DNA from: Vreelandella glaciei
GTDB taxonomy: Bacteria > Pseudomonadota > Gammaproteobacteria > Pseudomonadales > Halomonadaceae
DNA: 64,000 nt
Assembly: GCF_013415125.1 (NCBI RefSeq)
Contig: NZ_JACCDE010000022.1
Span: 1-64,000 of the forward strand
Direction of reading: 5' to 3'
Shown here: positions 44,570-53,481 of the stretch, piece after piece
Numbering within the stretch: the stretch's first letter is position 1
Layout: every line of letters begins with the position of its first letter
Program-made: the position numbers and the translations under genes
Notes under the pieces: model-generated
The model's input: the letters and a program-made list of their open reading frames with translations, nothing else
Databases searched by the model: none
What the model was told of the DNA's origin: nothing

Positions 44570-47542
44570 ATGCAAGTGAACGACGATTTTTTACCGTTGT
44601 CGACGCTGCCAGCGTCGTTACAAAAAGCTACCCAGGCCGCTTGGCAGCGCTTAATTGAGGCGCTGACCCAAGCCGATAATATTGCTGAGATGACCCAGCA
44701 AGAGCTGCCTTCAAGCAGTTGGCAGGGGCTTTCTGAGCAGCGCCGCGAGGCGCTTGCTAAAGTGTTGGCCATTTCAACCTTCGCGCTGGATACCCTGGCC
44801 CGCTACCCCCAGTGGTTGGCTGAGTTGGATATTGCCGGTGAATTGGACGCAAATCCTGGGCGGGATGAACTGGCTAGCTGGTTGAACGAGTCGCTTGAGA
44901 GCGCCGATGACGAAGAGGCCATGCAGCGGGTGATTCGCCGTTTTCGCCGCAAGCGGATGGTCGGCATTATCTGGCGTGACCTTAACCGTGCCCCCGGCTA
45001 CGTTATGTGGGATACCGCCAAGGCGGTGTCTGAGCTTGCCGAAATCTGCCTGGAAGCCGCGTTGAGTTGGCTTGAGCAATTTTATGCGCCGCGCTGGGGT
45101 GAGCCCGCGCCACGCAAAGACGGCTCGCCCCAGCGCTTGGTTGTGCTGGGTATGGGCAAGCTGGGCGCGGGTGAGCTGAATCTTTCCTCCGATATTGATC
45201 TGATCTTTGCCTTCCCCGAAAAAGGCGAAACCCAGGGCGGGCGCAAGCCATTAGCGCACCAGGAGTACTTTACCAAGCTTGGCCAAAAGCTCATCGGTGC
45301 TCTAGATGCTATCACGGCGGACGGTTTCGCCTTCCGCGTTGATATGCGCTTGCGGCCTTTAGGCGACGGCGGGCCGCTGGTGGGCAGTTTTTCCATGCTC
45401 TCCAGCTACTACCAGGATCAAGGCCGCGAGTGGGAGCGTTACGCAATGCTGAAAGCGCGGCCTGTGGCGGGTGATTTAGACGCAGGTGATGAGTTGCTGG
45501 CCGGGCTGCGCCCCTTTGTGTATCGCAAATATCTTGATTTCGGCGCGATTGAGTCGCTGCGTGAGTTGAAAGCGATGATTAACCGCGAAGTGAAGCGCAA
45601 AGGAATGCAGAGCAATATCAAGCTCGGCCCCGGCGGCATTCGCGAGGTTGAATTTGTGGTGCAGGCGTTCCAACTGATTCGCGGCGGCCGTGATACCGAA
45701 CTGCAAGTGACATCGCTGAAAACCGCGCTCAACCGCTTGCCCGAGCTAGGCCTGTTGCCGCAAGAAGTGGTTGATGAGCTACTGCCCGATTACGCTTTTT
45801 TACGTGACGTCGAACACGCCCTTCAAGCGCTGGAAGACCGCCAGACGCAAACCTTACCCAGCGATGATAGCGACCGTGAGCGGGTAGCCTTCGCCATGGG
45901 CCATGAAGACTGGCCGGGGCTGATTGCCCAGCTTGATGAAGTGCGCGAGCGCGTGCGCCAGCACTTTGATGCAGTGATCGCGGACCCTGAAGAGGACGTG
46001 GATGAGGCCAATGATGACAGCCAGCTTGGCTTGGCCCAGTGGCGACTGATTTGGCGCGGCGAGCTAGAGGCGGAGGAGGCCACTGCGCACCTTGCCGAGG
46101 CGGGCTTCGGTGCGCCGGAAAAAGCCTTAAAGCGTCTGCAGAGTCTTTACCACTCCCGGCAAGTGCAAAGCATGCAGCGGATTGGCTTTGAACGATTGGA
46201 TGCGTTGATGCCGCTACTGCTGGATGCCGTGGCCGACAACGAGGCGCCGGATACCGCGCTGGCGCGGGTGCAGCCACTGATTGAGTCCGTCTTACGGCGT
46301 ACCGCTTACCTTGCCCTGCTGCGCGAAAACCCTCAGGCGCTTGAACACCTGATGCGTTTGTGTGCTTCCAGCCCATGGATTGCCGAACAGCTGGCGCGTT
46401 ACCCCATCCTACTCGACGAGCTGCTGACGCCGGAAACGCTCTACACCCCGGCCGATAAAGCGCGCCTGGCCGATGAGCTGCGCCAAACGCTGAACCGCTT
46501 GCCAGAGGATGACGAAGAGGCGCAACTGGAGGCGCTGCGTGTCTTTAAGCACGCGCAAACGCTTCATGTCGCGGCGTCAGATATCATGGGCACTCGGCAC
46601 CTGATGAAAGTAAGTGATTACTTAACGTTTATCGCTGAAGTCATCCTTGATGCCGTACTGGCCATGGCGTGGAAACATATTACCCGCAAGCATGGCGTTC
46701 CTGAGGGCCTGAATACCCGCGAGGCAGCCTTTCTGATTGTCGGCTACGGCAAGCTGGGCGGCATCGAGCTGGGCTACAGCTCCGATTTAGATCTTGTTTT
46801 CCTGCATGATAGTGATGGACAAGGCGCGACGGATGGCCCACGGCCCATTGATACACCCGTATTTTTCACCCGCTTGGGCCAGCGTATTATTCACCTGCTT
46901 ACCGCGGTAACCCCCACCGGCACGCTTTATGAAGTGGATATGCGTCTACGGCCTTCGGGGAATTCAGGGCTATTGGTAACATCGCTTAAAGCCTTTGCAG
47001 ACTATCAGCGGCAGAACGCCTGGACGTGGGAACACCAAGCGTTGGTGCGCGCCCGTGTCGTGGCGGGGAGCGATGTGCTGGCCGAAAAATTCGCCCAGCT
47101 GCGCGGCGATATTTTAAGCAATGAGCGTGATAAAGCCGCGCTGCGCGAAGAAGTGGTCAAAATGCGCCAGAAAATGCGCGACCATCTGGGCAGTAAAGCG
47201 ACCAGTGATACGTTTAACATTAAGCAAGATGCGGGCGGTATGGTGGATATTGAGTTCCTCTGCCAATACGCGGTGTTAGCGCTCGCTCACCAAACCCCCG
47301 CGCTACTGACGTATAGTGACAATATCCGTATTTTAGAGAGCCTGACGGAGAGTGGGCACTTACCTTATGAAGAAGCGGAGCGACTGAGAGAAGCTTATCT
47401 GGCCTATCGCAGCGCTACCCATCGAGCGGCGCTCACCGGTGAAAAAGCGCTCACCGATGGTGAAGAGTTTAGGCAACATCGCGATGTAGTCACCGCGCTC
47501 TGGCAGCGCTTTCTTGAGTCACCCGCCACTGAAAATAACTAG
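44570..47542 (+). CDS. glnE: Glutamine synthetase adenylyltransferase/deadenylase
   Basis: Bifunctional enzyme that adds or removes AMP on glutamine synthetase in response to PII and glutamine. 990 residues, slightly longer than the E. coli enzyme. It has two nucleotidyltransferase domains with matching motifs: VLGMGKLGAGELNLSSDIDL in the N-terminal half (deadenylylation) and IVGYGKLGGIELGYSSDLDL in the C-terminal half (adenylylation). The regulatory middle and C-terminal helical domains are present. ATG 44570 follows dgkA by about 50 bases. Confidence 0.96.
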   Translation: MQVNDDFLPLSTLPASLQKATQAAWQRLIEALTQADNIAEMTQQELPSSSWQGLSEQRREALAKVLAISTFALDTLARYPQWLAELDIAGELDANPGRDELASWLNESLESADDEEAMQRVIRRFRRKRMVGIIWRDLNRAPGYVMWDTAKAVSELAEICLEAALSWLEQFYAPRWGEPAPRKDGSPQRLVVLGMGKLGAGELNLSSDIDLIFAFPEKGETQGGRKPLAHQEYFTKLGQKLIGALDAITADGFAFRVDMRLRPLGDGGPLVGSFSMLSSYYQDQGREWERYAMLKARPVAGDLDAGDELLAGLRPFVYRKYLDFGAIESLRELKAMINREVKRKGMQSNIKLGPGGIREVEFVVQAFQLIRGGRDTELQVTSLKTALNRLPELGLLPQEVVDELLPDYAFLRDVEHALQALEDRQTQTLPSDDSDRERVAFAMGHEDWPGLIAQLDEVRERVRQHFDAVIADPEEDVDEANDDSQLGLAQWRLIWRGELEAEEATAHLAEAGFGAPEKALKRLQSLYHSRQVQSMQRIGFERLDALMPLLLDAVADNEAPDTALARVQPLIESVLRRTAYLALLRENPQALEHLMRLCASSPWIAEQLARYPILLDELLTPETLYTPADKARLADELRQTLNRLPEDDEEAQLEALRVFKHAQTLHVAASDIMGTRHLMKVSDYLTFIAEVILDAVLAMAWKHITRKHGVPEGLNTREAAFLIVGYGKLGGIELGYSSDLDLVFLHDSDGQGATDGPRPIDTPVFFTRLGQRIIHLLTAVTPTGTLYEVDMRLRPSGNSGLLVTSLKAFADYQRQNAWTWEHQALVRARVVAGSDVLAEKFAQLRGDILSNERDKAALREEVVKMRQKMRDHLGSKATSDTFNIKQDAGGMVDIEFLCQYAVLALAHQTPALLTYSDNIRILESLTESGHLPYEEAERLREAYLAYRSATHRAALTGEKALTDGEEFRQHRDVVTALWQRFLESPATENN

Positions 47543-47577
47543 CCCGGCAAACGGGTCACTCTGACTAGGAAGAAACA

Positions 47578-47613
47578 ATGAAGCCATGGAGTCAGGCGGG
47601 GTGGCCCGCATGA
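47578..47613 (+). CDS. Possible 11-codon leader ORF upstream of the AEC gene
   Basis: ATG 47578 opens an 11-residue frame (MKPWSQAGWPA) ending in TGA at 47611-47613. It has the best binding site in the area, AGGAAG about 5 bases upstream. The stop overlaps the ATG at 47610 of the transporter gene (ATGA), so translation of the leader could feed re-initiation. It may be a real leader peptide or chance. The next gene also has an in-frame ATG at 47586. Confidence 0.3.
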   Translation: MKPWSQAGWPA

Positions 47614-48503
47614 TTGGACATATTCTGGCCACGCTATTGCCCGTTTTTTTAATCACCGGTTGTGGCGCTGCCTATGGACGCTATCGGAGACCCGACATTC
47701 GTAGCCTGAATACGCTCAATATGGAGCTGTTCGTTCCCCTATTGGTATTCGCCGTGCTGGCCGACCGCCAGGCGCCACTTGCTGAATACGCCTGGCTTGC
47801 TACGGCGGCTGTTGCGGTGGTGCTAGGGTCGGGGGTTGTGCTGTGGCCGGTGGCTAAGTGGCTTAAGCTGGATATTAAAACCTTTCTTCCCCCTATGATG
47901 TTCAACAATTCAGGCAATATGGGGGTGCCGTTACTGGTACTTGCATTCGGCCCTGACGCGCTGCCTGCCGCTGTAGTGGTGTTTATTGTTGAGATGCTGC
48001 TGCACTTCTCGGTAGGGCTTTATATGCTAAACCCGCGTACTTCGCTATGGCGGATGCTGCGCATGCCTATCGTGTTGGCGAGCTTGGCGGGGCTGGGGGT
48101 GAACACCAGTGGACTGCCGCTACCAAGCTGGCTGCTGGAGGCTATGCGTATGCTGGGCGAAGTATGTATCCCCTTAATGCTGTTTGCGCTAGGGGTGCGG
48201 CTGCTGGAAATTGACTTTAGCGATTGGCGCACGGGGATGCTGGGGGCGGTGCTCTGTCCGCTGTCGGGGTTAGTGATTGCGTTGCCATTAATGTGGCTAC
48301 TGCCACTTAATGACATGCAAATGGCCGTACTGCTGGTGTTTGCAGCCCTACCTCCCGCGGTATTGAATTATTTGGTGGCAGAGCAGTACCAGCTGGCGCC
48401 ACAAAAAGTGGCGTCGCTGGTACTGATTGGCAACCTGGGGAGTTTGGTGGTAATGCCGCTAACGCTAGCGGCAACATTCACGTGGATACATGCACCGCTT
48501 TAA
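47610..48503 (+). CDS. AEC-family transporter (auxin efflux carrier type)
   Basis: 297-residue membrane protein with about ten helices, of the AEC/BASS-like family that exports or imports organic anions such as malate, malonate or other small acids. Typical segments are ELFVPLLVFAVLADRQAPLA, MFNNSGNMGVPLLVLAFG and a C-terminal ALPPAVLNYLVAEQYQ. The start is uncertain: ATG 47586 (in frame, 8 codons earlier) or ATG 47610, which overlaps a short leader frame. The substrate is unknown. Confidence 0.85.
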   Translation: MIGHILATLLPVFLITGCGAAYGRYRRPDIRSLNTLNMELFVPLLVFAVLADRQAPLAEYAWLATAAVAVVLGSGVVLWPVAKWLKLDIKTFLPPMMFNNSGNMGVPLLVLAFGPDALPAAVVVFIVEMLLHFSVGLYMLNPRTSLWRMLRMPIVLASLAGLGVNTSGLPLPSWLLEAMRMLGEVCIPLMLFALGVRLLEIDFSDWRTGMLGAVLCPLSGLVIALPLMWLLPLNDMQMAVLLVFAALPPAVLNYLVAEQYQLAPQKVASLVLIGNLGSLVVMPLTLAATFTWIHAPL

Positions 48504-48530
48504 CAGGCGGCGCGATCAGTGACTACCTAT

Positions 48531-48905
48531 TTAACGACCATTTTTAACTTCACTGTCTTTAACTTTATAGTGACCTTCTAATGCGTCCTGATGACCTGGA
48601 TGGCTGTTCGCAGAGGTATTTCCGCGAGAATAACCACCGCCGATATCCTGCGCCTGCTGAGCACGCATTTGCTCCATACGTTTTTTCATTTTATGACGCA
48701 TAAACGGCATCATTGCCCAGCCAATCAATAAGAAAAATAGGCCGAGTACCACACCTACTATCATCAACGCGCCAAAGGCCAACCATGTAAACAGCAGCTT
48801 TAAGCTACCTACTAGGCCGGTGGGCTGGGTTTGCGCTGCACGGGCACGCCATTGGTTTGCCGCTTGCCATGCTGCGTTGCGTTGGTCGCGATTCATCTGT
48901 GGCAT
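48531..48905 (-). CDS. Hypothetical membrane protein, 124 residues
   Basis: Not recognised. A hydrophilic N-terminal part (residues about 1-30, MPQMNRDQRNAAWQAANQWR) is followed by a hydrophobic stretch about 36-66 (LLFTWLAFGALMIVGVVLG and then FFLLIGWAMMPF), either one long or two close membrane helices. After it comes a very basic motif MRHKMKKRMEQMRAQQAQ, then a polar tail. ATG 48905 is chosen as GGAGG sits six bases upstream. It is convergent with the AEC gene. No function can be inferred. Confidence 0.7.
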   Translation of the reverse strand: MPQMNRDQRNAAWQAANQWRARAAQTQPTGLVGSLKLLFTWLAFGALMIVGVVLGLFFLLIGWAMMPFMRHKMKKRMEQMRAQQAQDIGGGYSRGNTSANSHPGHQDALEGHYKVKDSEVKNGR

Positions 48906-49045
48906 GAGAGCCTCCATCGGTTATTCGCATCCATTGGAACACAGTTGGTCTAGCAAGTTCACTGCATGGCGATAGGACGAAATGCGTCGTCGGCGGGGCA
49001 TGCTCCACTGGCAGTGCGATTAGGTTTTCCAACTGTTACCATTAA

Positions 49046-49073
49046 GCTGTACAAAACAAGTTTGGCTGTACAA
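49046..49073 (+). repeat. Two GCTGTACAA repeats upstream of the BCCT gene
   Basis: The nonamer GCTGTACAA occurs at 49046-49054 and again at 49065-49073, a start-to-start distance of 19 bases, about two helical turns. Each contains the palindrome TGTACA. The pair lies 58-85 bases upstream of the BCCT start and could be a regulator binding region. Confidence 0.45.
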
Positions 49074-49130
49074 GCATGCGCTTAGTACGCAGTGCTTATC
49101 TAAACAGAGCTCATCTAACAGGACGGTTAT

Positions 49131-50756
49131 ATGGCTAATCATGGAGGCAAGTCGGTATTCATCGCATCAGTGGTGATTATTTTTGGCTTGGTAGTTGTCG
49201 GGGCGTCATTTCCTGAAGGATTTGCCAACGCGGCAGAGGGAGCGCTGACGACCGTTACCGAGCTATTTGGGTGGTTTTATCTATTTTCTGTCTTTGGCTT
49301 TGTGATTTTTCTTTTTGGTTTGGCACTGAGTAAATACGGCAAAGTTCGTTTAGGCCCTCAGGACAGCCGACCCAACTATACGTTTTTCTCATGGATCAGC
49401 ATGCTGCTGGCAGCAGGTTTTGGTGTCGGGTTGGTGTTCTATGGCATGGCAGAGCCCATGTTTCACTTTATTGAACCGCCCTATGGCGACAAAACTGCAG
49501 AAACTGAAGCAGCGGCCCGCTACGCGATTCAATACAGCTACTTTAACTGGGGCATTCATCAGTGGGCAGCCTTCTCGATTGTGGGGTTGATCATTGCCTA
49601 TTTTCAGTTCCGCAAAGGGCAGGCCGGGCTGGTGTCTTCGGTGTTGTCGTCGATAACGGCTAAGAACCCTAAAATTCGCCCTTATGCTTCCTGGCTGGAT
49701 GTTTTTGCGGTGGTGGCCACTGTCATGGGGGTCGCAACGTCACTTGGGCTGGGTGTGCTGCAGATGAACGGCGGCTTAAACGCCGTGTTCGGCCTGCCGG
49801 AAAACGGCTTTTGGCAGTTTGTGATTCTTTTCGTCATGTTCTGCGCTTATATGGCATCGACCTGGTCGGGCTTGGATAAAGGCATTAAACGCCTCTCTAA
49901 CCTTAATATGATTTTGTGTATTGGGTTGATGCTGTATGTATTGTTCACTGGCCCTACCGTGGCGATATTAGAAACTATCACAGTGGGCATTGGCGATTAT
50001 CTGCAGAACTTTATCGGTATGAGTCTGCGTATTTCTCCCTACAGCGACAATGAGTGGGCAAGCAGCTGGACGATTTTCTACTGGGCTTGGGTAATCGCCT
50101 GGTCGCCATTTGTGGGCACTTTTATTGCTCGTGTATCCCGCGGACGTACCATTCAAGAGTATGTGTTTGGGGTGCTGTTCGTACCGCCGCTGCTCGCCTG
50201 TTTGTGGATAGGCGTATTCGGTGGTGCGGCGTTGCATATGGAGTTGAACGGTACGGATATCGGCTTAGCTGCCGCGACTCAGGATAATATAACGGTCGCA
50301 CTGTTTGAGATGTTTGAGCTGATGCCCTTTACGGGCGCGCTGTCGTTTGTCGCGATGCTGTTGATCTTTATTTTCTTGGTCACATCCGCTGACTCGGCCT
50401 CGTATATCGTGGCGCAAATGACCGATAATGGTTCGATCAATCCGCCGCTGTATAAGCGCGTCATTTGGGGTGTGCTGATCGCCGCCATCTGCCTGACACT
50501 GATTGCATCCGGTGGTTTAACGGGGCTGCAATCCGCATCGGTGCTGTCGGCACTACCTTTCACCTTTATTCTGTATATGATGGTGTTTGTTTTAGTGCAG
50601 GAACTGCGCGCAGACCGCAAGGCGATGCTGACGCAGCTTTATCGTCGCCATGGGGAAACACCAGTGGGGGCTGACGCCTTTGAAGCCGAGCTATTAGGGG
50701 AAGAAGAGCGTCTTCGTCGTGCCCCCAATGTGGTCAACCGGCGAATTAATAGCTAG
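49131..50756 (+). CDS. BCCT-family compatible-solute transporter
   Basis: 541-residue sodium- or proton-coupled uptake protein for betaine, choline, carnitine or ectoine, with about 12 helices. Family landmarks are FGVGLVFYGMAEPMFHF and the signature in helix 8: FYWAWVIAWSPFVGTFIARV. The Gly-Met-containing segment of helix 3 (MGVATSLGLGVLQMNGGL) lies earlier. The C-terminal tail is charged (EAELLGEEERLRR), with osmosensing possible. The substrate cannot be fixed by eye. A transporter of this type fits a halophile. Confidence 0.93.
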   Translation: MANHGGKSVFIASVVIIFGLVVVGASFPEGFANAAEGALTTVTELFGWFYLFSVFGFVIFLFGLALSKYGKVRLGPQDSRPNYTFFSWISMLLAAGFGVGLVFYGMAEPMFHFIEPPYGDKTAETEAAARYAIQYSYFNWGIHQWAAFSIVGLIIAYFQFRKGQAGLVSSVLSSITAKNPKIRPYASWLDVFAVVATVMGVATSLGLGVLQMNGGLNAVFGLPENGFWQFVILFVMFCAYMASTWSGLDKGIKRLSNLNMILCIGLMLYVLFTGPTVAILETITVGIGDYLQNFIGMSLRISPYSDNEWASSWTIFYWAWVIAWSPFVGTFIARVSRGRTIQEYVFGVLFVPPLLACLWIGVFGGAALHMELNGTDIGLAAATQDNITVALFEMFELMPFTGALSFVAMLLIFIFLVTSADSASYIVAQMTDNGSINPPLYKRVIWGVLIAAICLTLIASGGLTGLQSASVLSALPFTFILYMMVFVLVQELRADRKAMLTQLYRRHGETPVGADAFEAELLGEEERLRRAPNVVNRRINS

Positions 50757-50771
50757 CATCGCTAGGGACAG

Positions 50772-50798
50772 GCAAGCTTTTTTGTTGCGGGAGCTTGC
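50772..50798 (+). other. Hairpin between the BCCT gene and the small ORF
   Basis: GCAAGCT (50772-50778) can pair with AGCTTGC (50792-50798) around a 13-base T-rich loop. No T run follows, so it is a weak terminator at best, or a leader structure in front of the short ORFs. Confidence 0.3.
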
Positions 50799-50817
50799 TA
50801 TTTCAGGAGCACGATAC

Positions 50818-50835
50818 ATGGAGCGAACAGGCTAA
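50818..50835 (+). CDS. Possible 5-codon upstream ORF
   Basis: ATG-GAG-CGA-ACA-GGC-TAA has the better binding site in this stretch, AGGAG at 50805-50809, eight bases upstream. Its stop shares one base with the ATG of the next small gene (TAATG). It may be a translation-coupling leader or may simply be chance. Confidence 0.25.
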   Translation: MERTG

Positions 50836-50981
50836 TGGCTCGGCAAGGACGCCATGGCGCAACGCGAAGGCAGCCCAAAGGGGTTGCCTTTGATCGTTGG
50901 CTCGACCGGGTGGTGACCGTAGCCGTACTGACGGCCATGGTCATTGGCTTGACCGCGGTGGCTGCCCACTGGTTGCTCTAA
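50835..50981 (+). CDS. Small membrane protein, 48 residues
   Basis: Not recognised. ATG at 50835, 48 residues: a basic N-terminus (MARQGRHGATRRQPKG, many Arg/Lys), a short charged segment FDRWLDRVV, and one membrane helix TVAVLTAMVIGLTAVAAHWL at the C-terminus. It follows the BCCT gene by 78 bases in the same direction, with a weak hairpin between. The composition and single helix suggest a real membrane microprotein, perhaps linked with the transporter. It lacks a strong own binding site; the site belongs to a 5-codon ORF just upstream. Confidence 0.55.
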   Translation: MARQGRHGATRRQPKGVAFDRWLDRVVTVAVLTAMVIGLTAVAAHWLL

Positions 50982-51031
50982 CGCTGCTAGCTCTTTGCAA
51001 AGTTAGTTCTTCGCACTGGTCGTATCACAAC

Positions 51032-51053
51032 GCCCGGCTTTTTTAAGCCGGGC
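51032..51053. terminator. Terminator-like hairpin after the small ORF
   Basis: GCCCGGCTT (51032-51040) pairs with AAGCCGGGC (51045-51053) around a TTTT loop. It ends the BCCT/small-protein unit; the following T tract is weak (ATTTG). Confidence 0.7.
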
Positions 51054-51199
51054 ATTTGCGTGTCTCTACCCGGTTCCGGCCCCGGCGTTTGGTAAGCTAA
51101 CTAGGCTAATCTTCACCTTCTCTAATCTGCCAACGCAAGCCGTGGCATATTGCTGGCTCCACCTGCTAGGCTTACGACTTCCTCTGTGAGAGTAAACGA

Positions 51200-52549
51200 A
51201 TGCTGCCTGCTACTACTGCTAAGGCGATGAATGGCTACGCATCGCGTCGAGAGATTTTCGGCTGGGCGATGTTTGATTTTGCCAACCAGGCTTACACGCT
51301 TCTGATCATTACCGTGGTCTTTGGCGAGCTATTTACCACGGTCATCGTCGGGGATCGGGGTGATAACTTCCGACTTGCCAACTTCTTATGGAGCCTTGGT
51401 CTGGCCATCAGCTATCTGATGGTAGTGATCACGGCACCCTTGTGTGGCGCGGTGATGGACTACCAGGCTGAGAAAAAGCGCTTTCTGCTCATCAGCTATC
51501 TTGCCACCGTGGTCACCACGGCCATGCTCTACTTTGTTGAACCTGGCTACGTCATTATTGGTTTGTTGTTGATTGTGTTGTCTAACTACGCCTATTCCAT
51601 GGGTGAGTCATTTATTGCTGCCTTTTTACCCGAGCTTGGGCCACCGCAGTCGCTGGGCAAAATTTCCGGTTTTGGCTGGGCGTTAGGCTATATCGGGGGG
51701 TTATTTGCCGCCGGATTCACCTTGGTGGTACTAGGTGAAGCAAGCGCTGACAACTTTGAACGTATCCGCTGGGTTGGTCCCTTTGCCGCTGGTTTTTTTC
51801 TGGTTACGGCTATTCCCACTTTTTTATGGTTAAAAGAGCGTGGTACGCCTCAGCCTCGTGGCGTCTCGTATCGTCATATTGCCTTGAAGCGGGTGACATC
51901 CACGCTGCACGAATTGCGTTATTTCAAAGACCTGACCGTCTTTTTAGTATCGCTGTTGTTCTCGATGGCCGGTGTTTACATCATTATCGCGTTTGCATTC
52001 ATCTATGGTGCCCAAGTGATTGGCTGGGACGAGAGCGTACGCAATATCATGTTTATCATTGTTCAAGTCACCGCGGCGGCGGGGGCGTTAGGATTTGGCT
52101 GGTTACAGGATCGGCTAGGTGCCAAGCACACTTACCAGATGACGCTGGCGCTCTGGGTGCTGGCGATTATTGCCATCTGGGCAACCCCGGAACTGACCCA
52201 GTGGATCAACGAACAGTTTGAGGTGCAGTGGCAGGCCCAGTACGTCTTCCTGGTAGTGGGTTGCTTGGCGGGTCTGAGCCTTGGTTCTAGCCAATCTGCC
52301 AGCCGGGCACTGGTTGGTCTATTTTCACCGCTGGAAAAATCAGCTGAGTTTTTCGGTTTCTGGGGGTTGGCCAATAAGTTGGCGGGGGTGTTTGGTATCG
52401 TCATGCTGGGCGTGTTGCAAACGCTCATTGGCTTGCAGGCGTCTATTCTATTATGTGTGGCCTTGTTCGTTATCGCGATGCTGATTTGCGCTAAGGTCAA
52501 CGAGCGCCGCGGCCGGGAGGCTGCGCTTGCCTGGGAAAACACACAATAG
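51200..52549 (+). CDS. UMF1-family MFS permease
   Basis: 449 residues, about 12 helices, similar to the UMF1/Atg22 group of the major facilitator superfamily. Typical opening is GWAMFDFANQAYTLLIITVV. The sequence GESFIAAFLPELGPPQSLGKISGFGWALGYIGG and the C-terminal LSLGSSQSASRALVGLFSP are group features (each written as part of a longer match at about residues 139-171 and 356-376). Substrates of bacterial members are unknown; yeast Atg22 exports amino acids from vacuoles. It is followed by the protease gene 36 bases on. Confidence 0.88.
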   Translation: MLPATTAKAMNGYASRREIFGWAMFDFANQAYTLLIITVVFGELFTTVIVGDRGDNFRLANFLWSLGLAISYLMVVITAPLCGAVMDYQAEKKRFLLISYLATVVTTAMLYFVEPGYVIIGLLLIVLSNYAYSMGESFIAAFLPELGPPQSLGKISGFGWALGYIGGLFAAGFTLVVLGEASADNFERIRWVGPFAAGFFLVTAIPTFLWLKERGTPQPRGVSYRHIALKRVTSTLHELRYFKDLTVFLVSLLFSMAGVYIIIAFAFIYGAQVIGWDESVRNIMFIIVQVTAAAGALGFGWLQDRLGAKHTYQMTLALWVLAIIAIWATPELTQWINEQFEVQWQAQYVFLVVGCLAGLSLGSSQSASRALVGLFSPLEKSAEFFGFWGLANKLAGVFGIVMLGVLQTLIGLQASILLCVALFVIAMLICAKVNERRGREAALAWENTQ

Positions 52550-52585
52550 GGATAGCTGGGTGCCCTTACCTCAGCGAGGTGAACG

Positions 52586-53113
52586 ATGGTGACGCAGACA
52601 GCAACGCCAATAGCACAGCGTGGTGGCATCGTCATGATGCTGTTGTTTTGGGTGTTGTTAATGGCCGTTGGGACGTGGTGGATACACGGTGGCCTGGAAG
52701 AAATGATGCGCCCCAATGCCAATATCGTGCATACCTTGCCTGCAGGTGAGCCGATTACCTTAAAGCGTAATCGTGCTGGGCATTTCGAGGCGCCTGGCCG
52801 TATTAATGGTGAGCCCGTCACCTTTTTGCTCGACACGGGCGCCACCTATGTGGCGGTATCGGCCGATTTGGCCGATGAACTGGGCTTGGCACCGGGGCGC
52901 AGCGCTTGGTTTAATACCGCCAATGGCCGAGTAGAAGGTACCTTAACCGAACTGGATGAGGTTTCCCTGGGCGGGTTAAAAGTGCAAAATGTACAGGGTT
53001 CTATTAGCCCTGGCATGGAACGCGACACTGTCCTGCTCGGCATGAGTTTTTTAAATCTCTTGTCGATTGAAATACAGGCAGGCGAGATGGTGTTGAGCCT
53101 TCCCGAGCAGTGA
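52586..53113 (+). CDS. Retropepsin-like aspartic protease (TIGR02281 type)
   Basis: 175 residues with one N-terminal membrane segment (about 14-34) and a single periplasmic aspartic-protease domain. The active site is FLLDTGATYVAVS, the DTGA motif of clan AA. A later GLKVQNVQGSI and VLLGMSFLNLLSIEI fit the family. Like HIV protease it would need to dimerise to form two Asp sites. Related to proteins called TIGR02281 in many Gammaproteobacteria; the substrate is unknown. It is followed by a small PLDc_N-type gene, 84 bases downstream. Confidence 0.85.
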   Translation: MVTQTATPIAQRGGIVMMLLFWVLLMAVGTWWIHGGLEEMMRPNANIVHTLPAGEPITLKRNRAGHFEAPGRINGEPVTFLLDTGATYVAVSADLADELGLAPGRSAWFNTANGRVEGTLTELDEVSLGGLKVQNVQGSISPGMERDTVLLGMSFLNLLSIEIQAGEMVLSLPEQ

Positions 53114-53197
53114 GTTCAGCTGGTGAAGGTGGAGTTGATCGCAAGAGTTAAACAGCTAGGTTTCAGAAACAGAGTGCCAACACGCTAAGGAGTTGCT

Positions 53198-53377
53198 ATG
53201 GGCATTGAAGTAGGTGGATTGTTAGGACTAATTTGGCTTGTTATCGTTATTTGGGCCATCGTCAAAGTGGCCAAAAGCGATGCAGGTGGTTTTGCTAAAC
53301 TGATCTGGATTCTAGTATTGCTGTTCTTCCCATTGATCGGTTTGATTGCGTGGTTCTTGTTTGGTCCGAAGGGATAG
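53198..53377 (+). CDS. Small PLDc_N-type membrane protein
   Basis: 59 residues: MGIEVGGLLGLIWLVIVIWA, a charged middle KVAKSDAGGFAKLIW, and a second helix ILVLLFFPLIGLIAWFLFGP. Two helices around a short polar loop with the ending PLIGLIAWFLFGPK match the phospholipase D/cardiolipin synthase N-terminal (PLDc_N) domain, found alone in many small proteins. A strong binding site AAGGAG sits at 53187-53192. Not annotated with a known function. A strong terminator follows. Confidence 0.85.
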   Translation: MGIEVGGLLGLIWLVIVIWAIVKVAKSDAGGFAKLIWILVLLFFPLIGLIAWFLFGPKG

Positions 53378-53402
53378 CAGCCTAGCTGAGTGCGATCAAA
53401 TG

Positions 53403-53434
53403 AAAAAGGCAGGCCTGTGATGGCCTGCCTTTTT
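53403..53434. terminator. Strong bidirectional terminator
   Basis: A 13-bp perfect stem AAAAAGGCAGGCC (53403-53415) with GGCCTGCCTTTTT (53422-53434) around a 6-base loop. It ends the small-protein gene on the plus strand and the 46-residue gene on the minus strand. Confidence 0.95.
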
Positions 53435-53481
53435 GTTAATTTGAGGCTTACTCACTGAATAAAGGACTACTCAAGAGAGCA

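Noticed and set aside
45729..46376. 215-codon open frame antisense to glnE
   Set aside because: Arg/Ala/Pro/Ser-rich composition typical of a shadow frame; glnE has clear domain motifs on the other strand.
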